This document shows, one piece after another, positions 59,850 through 64,000 of a DNA stretch of 64,000 bases (position 1 is the first letter of the stretch; each line of letters starts with the position of its first letter). The notes beneath the pieces were generated by a model. The model had not been told where the DNA came from and ran no database searches. It was given only the letters and a program-made list of their open reading frames with translations. The stretch is from the NCBI GenBank assembly GCA_013400155.1, contig VXBM01000133.1, positions 943,180 through 1,007,179 of the forward strand. Reading direction: 5' to 3'. The stretch comes from Helopsaltes ochotensis. Its lineage: Eukaryota; Chordata; Aves; Passeriformes; Locustellidae. The position numbers and the translations under genes are program-made.

Positions 59850-62370
59850 TCTCTGTGATGCTGCAAACTACATCTCTCTCCATCATTCTTGTGTCTAGGT
59901 AAATCTAATTCTTTCTAATAGAAGAATTAAGGTGACAACCTCTGTTTTTGCTGACAAAGGCTACTGTAATAGAGAGTTGAGTATTTTTTGTGGATGCCAG
60001 GAGGAATGACTACTTTGTGGACAGATATTGTAGTAGACAGAAGTATTGATTGGGTTTCATTGTAATAAACACTGCCAGATGTTATCTCAGTGTGTACTGT
60101 TTGCATTAGTAAATAAATAAATTCTCCAGAGCACAATTATTCCCTATAATGTTTTTTCAAAAGCTCACTCTTGTCTTACTATTGAGCTTCCTCTGCTTTC
60201 TCTGCAGCTTGAGAAACTAATTCCAGCATGTGAAGCTAATTGCAAAATTCAAATCTTGCTGTAGGTTCACATACCATGTCAAGGCCAAATCTGGCATGTG
60301 TAAGTGATGGCATCTTCACCTGAGGTAGTCTTTCTTCATCTGAGACTTTTTCCTGTAGAAAATAACCGAACGGGTTTTATTTACTGTTGTTTTATTCTCC
60401 ATACTGGTGAACACGTTGTCATGGGAATGTCTCAGTAAACGTCTGTGTCCTCTGACTCTTGGTAAAGGCTCTCAGCTTGCAGGTCACTTGGTACAAAGTG
60501 GTGGTCTTGTTCCAGCCTACATGCTATCACTGAAGGCCTTGGTTAAATGCCAGTGCTTGAAGCCCAACATGTTACCTATCAAGTCAAACCAGCTCTGAGT
60601 AAGAATCTGACCTTCCCCAGAGACCAAGAATTCCAAGAGTCCAGATGCATGGATCAAAAAGCTCAATCGCATAAAGTCAGTTTGAGAAGCACAGCAGTGC
60701 GCAGGACATCATCCCAGCGCTCAGCATATCACTGTGGGCCCCTCTGCAGCTCCGGCGCCTGAGCTTGCCTAGTGCTACCTTTTTCCTCACAAAAGGCAAG
60801 GCACATTGAAGCAGGCTTAGATCTGTGTTGTGTCTGATTGCTAGTGCTTTCAGCTTTCCTGAAAACGCTGAGCAACTCCATGAGTGCTTTCCTGAAGTGT
60901 AGTCAGTGTCCATAAAAACTCATGTTAAATGGGAGCTGAAGTTGTGTACTGCATATTCTGAAAATTATTTCCTTATATTTTCAGTGAAGTCATACCTGTT
61001 CCCTGAAATAGTGATTCCTTGCTCTGCTGGACTAATGTATCTCACAATTTATGATTTTTGAGTCATGTACTGAACACTGGCTTTCACTTAGATACAGGTT
61101 CCCTTGACAAGTTGGCTCATTCCGAAGTCTTCCCAAAACATACTCAAAACAATTTAAAATGTTTAGGAAGATGCAATGTGCATTTGAATTCTCTGCCAGT
61201 GAATCAGCATTATTAACCTTATGACTCCTAAATTAAATCAGCATTCTCTGTGTCACATCGTAAGTTAAATATCATATAAAAAGATGTGATTTTTTTCCAA
61301 ATTCTTAATAGTTTTACTATTGTTTGTCTGCTTCTTCCAGTTTAGCAGCTGAATTTCTAACGGTACTTTGTCTGCTTAGGTATATTTAGAATTTTTATAC
61401 ATTTTACTGGAACTTTATGTTATGGAAGTATTTACATATGTATGTATTTACAGCTATACTTTACATCTGTAAGGCTATCCTTCTCGAAAATTTTATTTTG
61501 GAGAAGGATCATCAAATCAATACTTTTTGCTTTTCCATTTGTCAGCGTCTTCCTTTTTCTTCCTGTCAAAAAGGGAAAAGAAAAAAATTAATGAAGAACA
61601 AGGAAAGGAGAAACTGGGGGATCTTCCTACCAACTTTTTCTTGCTGTGTACTTAAATGTTTTCCGTAGTGTCTCTGAAAACGGAGAATAGCTACTTACTC
61701 CCAAAGCTCCCCATGTAAAATTAGCAATACTTGGCCATTTAAAAGGCAGCTCTTTTTCTCATCTCACTTCCCTTTGAATAGTCAAGTGCATGTCCAAGCT
61801 ACAGCCACTGAAGAACAATTTCAAATTGCATGCAAACATGGTGTGTCAGCTGTGCATTTTCCCTGTCTCTAAGGAATAAAGATCACAAATGTGAAATGAA
61901 ACATAACTGAGAGGCACCTGAGTGCAGATCCGAAGGTAGAATCTTCATTGGCTCCATTTCAGCACAAACAGTGGGAAAACATAAATCTGCTCGTGAGTCC
62001 TGAGATCTTTACCTCTCTCAGGTTAGCAAATGTACCTAAGGGAAGAAGCAGGAATAGCTAATTCCCAAGTGATTTTAATGATTCATGCTCCCTAAAAGAA
62101 GGAGCCATGGGAAATATGCCTGTGCATCACTGTTTTGTTGTGTGCCATAGGATGTTTGTTTAGTGAAATGGCTTTCCTAATAGATTCGTTAATCAGTCGT
62201 GTCCCAAATAAAATAGAAAGTGCAACACAGCCCTCATTAGGTTTGGTCTTCTGCAAAATTAAATGCCTCGTTTGTGTCTCTTATCTAGGAAGGAAAAATG
62301 GACCAAATAATGACCAAAGCCTTCAGTAGCTCTGAGGGTCTTTTGGTTTTAAGGTATAAGGACTGCATGA
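59850..62370. other. Unique AT-rich non-coding DNA
   Basis: No gene or RNA is recognised, and no interspersed repeat. Open frames are short. Confidence 0.5.
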
Positions 62371-62375
62371 GCTTG

Positions 62376-62406
62376 CTTCTTCTTCTTCTTCTTCTTCTTC
62401 TTCTTC
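62376..62406. repeat. (CTT)n microsatellite
   Basis: Ten uninterrupted CTT/TTC units. The poly-Glu run in the minus-strand open frame across it comes only from this repeat. Confidence 0.97.
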
Positions 62407-62409
62407 GGG

Positions 62410-63410
62410 GCTTATGACAGAAAACCTTTGCTGTATTCTCTCCTCCTGCCCTCCCTGCCTCTCAGCTCTCACGGGATACAGGTCCACAACATAAGACACC
62501 TCAGGTAAATGTAGCAACCAGCTGATGTGACTACAGGCGGTCTGTTCTGTCTGGTAGGTAGATATATATGTTTCCTTTGCTCCACATTTGTGTGGAACAA
62601 AATACCCTGCTCTTTAATGATTGTTTCCTAGGATAAAGTTGGAAGTTTGTCCCCAGAACCAGTTCGGTTTTTGGCATCTCGTTGTTACTGTGTGCAGTGA
62701 TGCCGCTTAATGCTCATTCAGCCAGTGGATTTGCGATTCTGGTTCTTGGCCTAAAGTGGATTGAGATTCATAAAAAATAATCTCAAATCACAGAGCCACT
62801 GTGGGAAGCTTACAGCTTCTGCGACTATCTCACTTGGGCTAGATTTGAATCAGCAATCAGGAGGTGAATGGTTTTGTTCTTATCCCACTGCCAATTTCCC
62901 AAACTAACATAATCCGAGTGTGTGTCACAAAACTTTATTTTCCAATTGAATGCATCCAGCCTTTAAAAACAGGTTAAGAAATAAGAAACAAAATGTAAAG
63001 GAAATTTAACATCCAAAGAATACAGAACAGCGCTCAGGACTTTAAAATATACGTAAACATCAGTTCCTGCCAAGTTAGTCATTACAAGAGTTGTTAACAC
63101 GGGGGATTGATTGAGAGAATGATTGTTGCTGTGGAATGATGATTTAATAAGAGAAAAATCTGATAGATTTGACATGCTACATAAAATGTGCAGAATGGTT
63201 ATTCTTTGGTAAATTGCAACTTTCGGCTGTACCCTGTACAGATGTGTTTGTTCCGTGCCTTGCCATATTCCCCTTTTTTTCCTGTTATTCTCTTTAATTG
63301 CTAGAAAGCATTGGTATTCACCACTGTTGCACGTCACCCAGAAAAACAAACACACCCCCCATTTTCCTTCCTCTTGTTGCTTCCCCTCGCCCCTTTGCCT
63401 GGCCTGTACT
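62410..63410. other. Unique non-coding DNA; possible degraded SINE at 62780-62900
   Basis: No gene is recognised. The stretch around 62835-62895 (GGGCTAGATTTGAATCAGCA then GGTTTTGTTCTTATCCCACT) hints at a very old tRNA-derived SINE B-box region but is not assignable. Confidence 0.4.
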
Positions 63411-63413
63411 CAC

Positions 63414-63500
63414 CTGCCTCCTCTGGTGTTCAGTAGAGCACTGCAAAATGTCCTGCTCTCCATCTTCAGAAGGTTCCACCCAGGAGCTCGGCTTTACTTG
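63414..63500 (-). other. Candidate 5' exon with consensus donor
   Basis: On the minus strand GGAGGCAG|GTGAGTAC is a full-consensus donor (intron begins at 63,413). Fifty nucleotides upstream an ATG at 63,463 (AAGATGG, strong context) opens the frame MESRTFCSALLNTRGG into the donor, with an in-frame TAA upstream. No convincing acceptor lies upstream on that strand, so a first exon is the natural reading; its 5' end is not determinable and the listed upper bound is arbitrary. Not a recognised protein. Confidence 0.22.
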
Positions 63501-63504
63501 CTCT

Positions 63505-63975
63505 TTGCTAGCACTGCCTTCACATGCACTGTTCTGGCTGATGATTATTTATCTGCTACTTAATCCTAACAAAATGCTTAGTGCTTTATAAGCCAGAAAA
63601 TGAAGGCTATCTCAGCTCAAGGAAGTTGTACAGGACAAGATGAAACAGCCCTTTTATTATTCCCATCTTTAGTGACAGGCTGTACTCTGTCCTTCCATTT
63701 TTCAGCAATAATTTATGAGATGTTGGTTTGGTTTTTTTAAATCTGAAATGACCGGTGCCTCTGTGAAGGTCCTATTGCAAATTTTGTTGGTGTCTTTGGT
63801 CTTCTGTAAAGCCTAGTGGTTAATGCAGGCCATGCCCAAATAATAGTGATCACCTTGATCTGAGCTGCTGCTGGGCCCTTTTTCTGCAGCTAGGGGAGGC
63901 TGGTGTCAGAGGCTGGCCACAAATGGCCTTTGGCTTGCCTTGAGAAAATGTAGGGCTAGCCCTCGTGCCTGTACT
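63505..63975. other. Unique non-coding DNA
   Basis: No recognised gene, RNA gene or repeat. Confidence 0.5.
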
Positions 63976-63980
63976 CTATG

Positions 63981-64000
63981 AATAATAATAATAATAATAA
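63981..64000. repeat. (AAT)n microsatellite, cut by the window edge
   Basis: At least six AAT units run to the last base, so the true length is unknown. Confidence 0.95.

Noticed and set aside
62323..62517. Poly-glutamate protein on the minus strand
   Set aside because: The Glu run is only the (CTT)n microsatellite read backwards.
1..64000. CRISPR array, operon, tRNA/rRNA gene, or intact endogenous retrovirus
   Set aside because: No regularly spaced repeats, no cloverleaf or rRNA sequence, no LTR pair, and no gag/pol/env-like frames were found on either strand by eye.

Overview
This window reads as non-coding vertebrate nuclear DNA, almost certainly from a bird. The main evidence is a set of CR1 LINE copies, including 3' tails ending in the ATTCTRTG-type octamer typical of avian and other sauropsid CR1. 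A few very old MIR-type SINEs are also present. I see no Alu, primate- or rodent-type L1, recent LTR retrovirus or satellite. Overall repeat density is low and base composition is AT-leaning, as expected of avian intergenic or intronic DNA. There is no bacterial, viral or plasmid gene content. No open frame matches a protein family I recognise, except LINE reverse-transcriptase relics.

Layout: 1-23 kb is mostly unique AT-rich DNA with short simple repeats, MIR relics (about 13.1 and 22.4 kb), a three-copy 25-bp tandem repeat (11.50 kb) and scattered exon-like segments, the best at 8,075-8,196 (+). A mildly GC-rich shoulder (21.5-22.0 kb) and a CR1 copy (23.05 kb) lead to the only convincing CpG island, centred at 23.74-23.96 kb; it carries a strong minus-strand splice donor and may be a promoter. 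From 24-42 kb there is unique sequence, a CR1 tail (26.57-26.84 kb), an ancient LINE RT relic (27.74 kb), a TATA-containing segment followed by a short AUG-initiated frame (31.5-31.85 kb) and a MIR (35.5 kb). From 42-64 kb there is a CR1 RT relic (42.5-42.75 kb), AT-rich blocks that look like conserved non-coding DNA (46.9-47.1 kb), a MIR (50.9-51.1 kb), an old CR1 piece (52.4 kb), a 26-bp perfect palindrome (53.23 kb), two CR1 copies in opposite orientation (59.0-59.85 kb) and microsatellites up to the window edge.

Interpretation: the window is either a gene desert or the inside of very long introns. Exon-like segments are on both strands. Each is called only from splice-signal quality, and decoy pairs of splice signals are common in vertebrate introns, so confidence is kept low. 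Working as an ensemble cannot be claimed. The one coherent hypothesis is a minus-strand transcript starting in the 23.8-kb CpG island and running toward position 1, where several minus-strand exon-like segments lie (19,290-19,337; 15,397-15,423; 4,010-4,046). No novel enzymatic, defence or mobile system was found.
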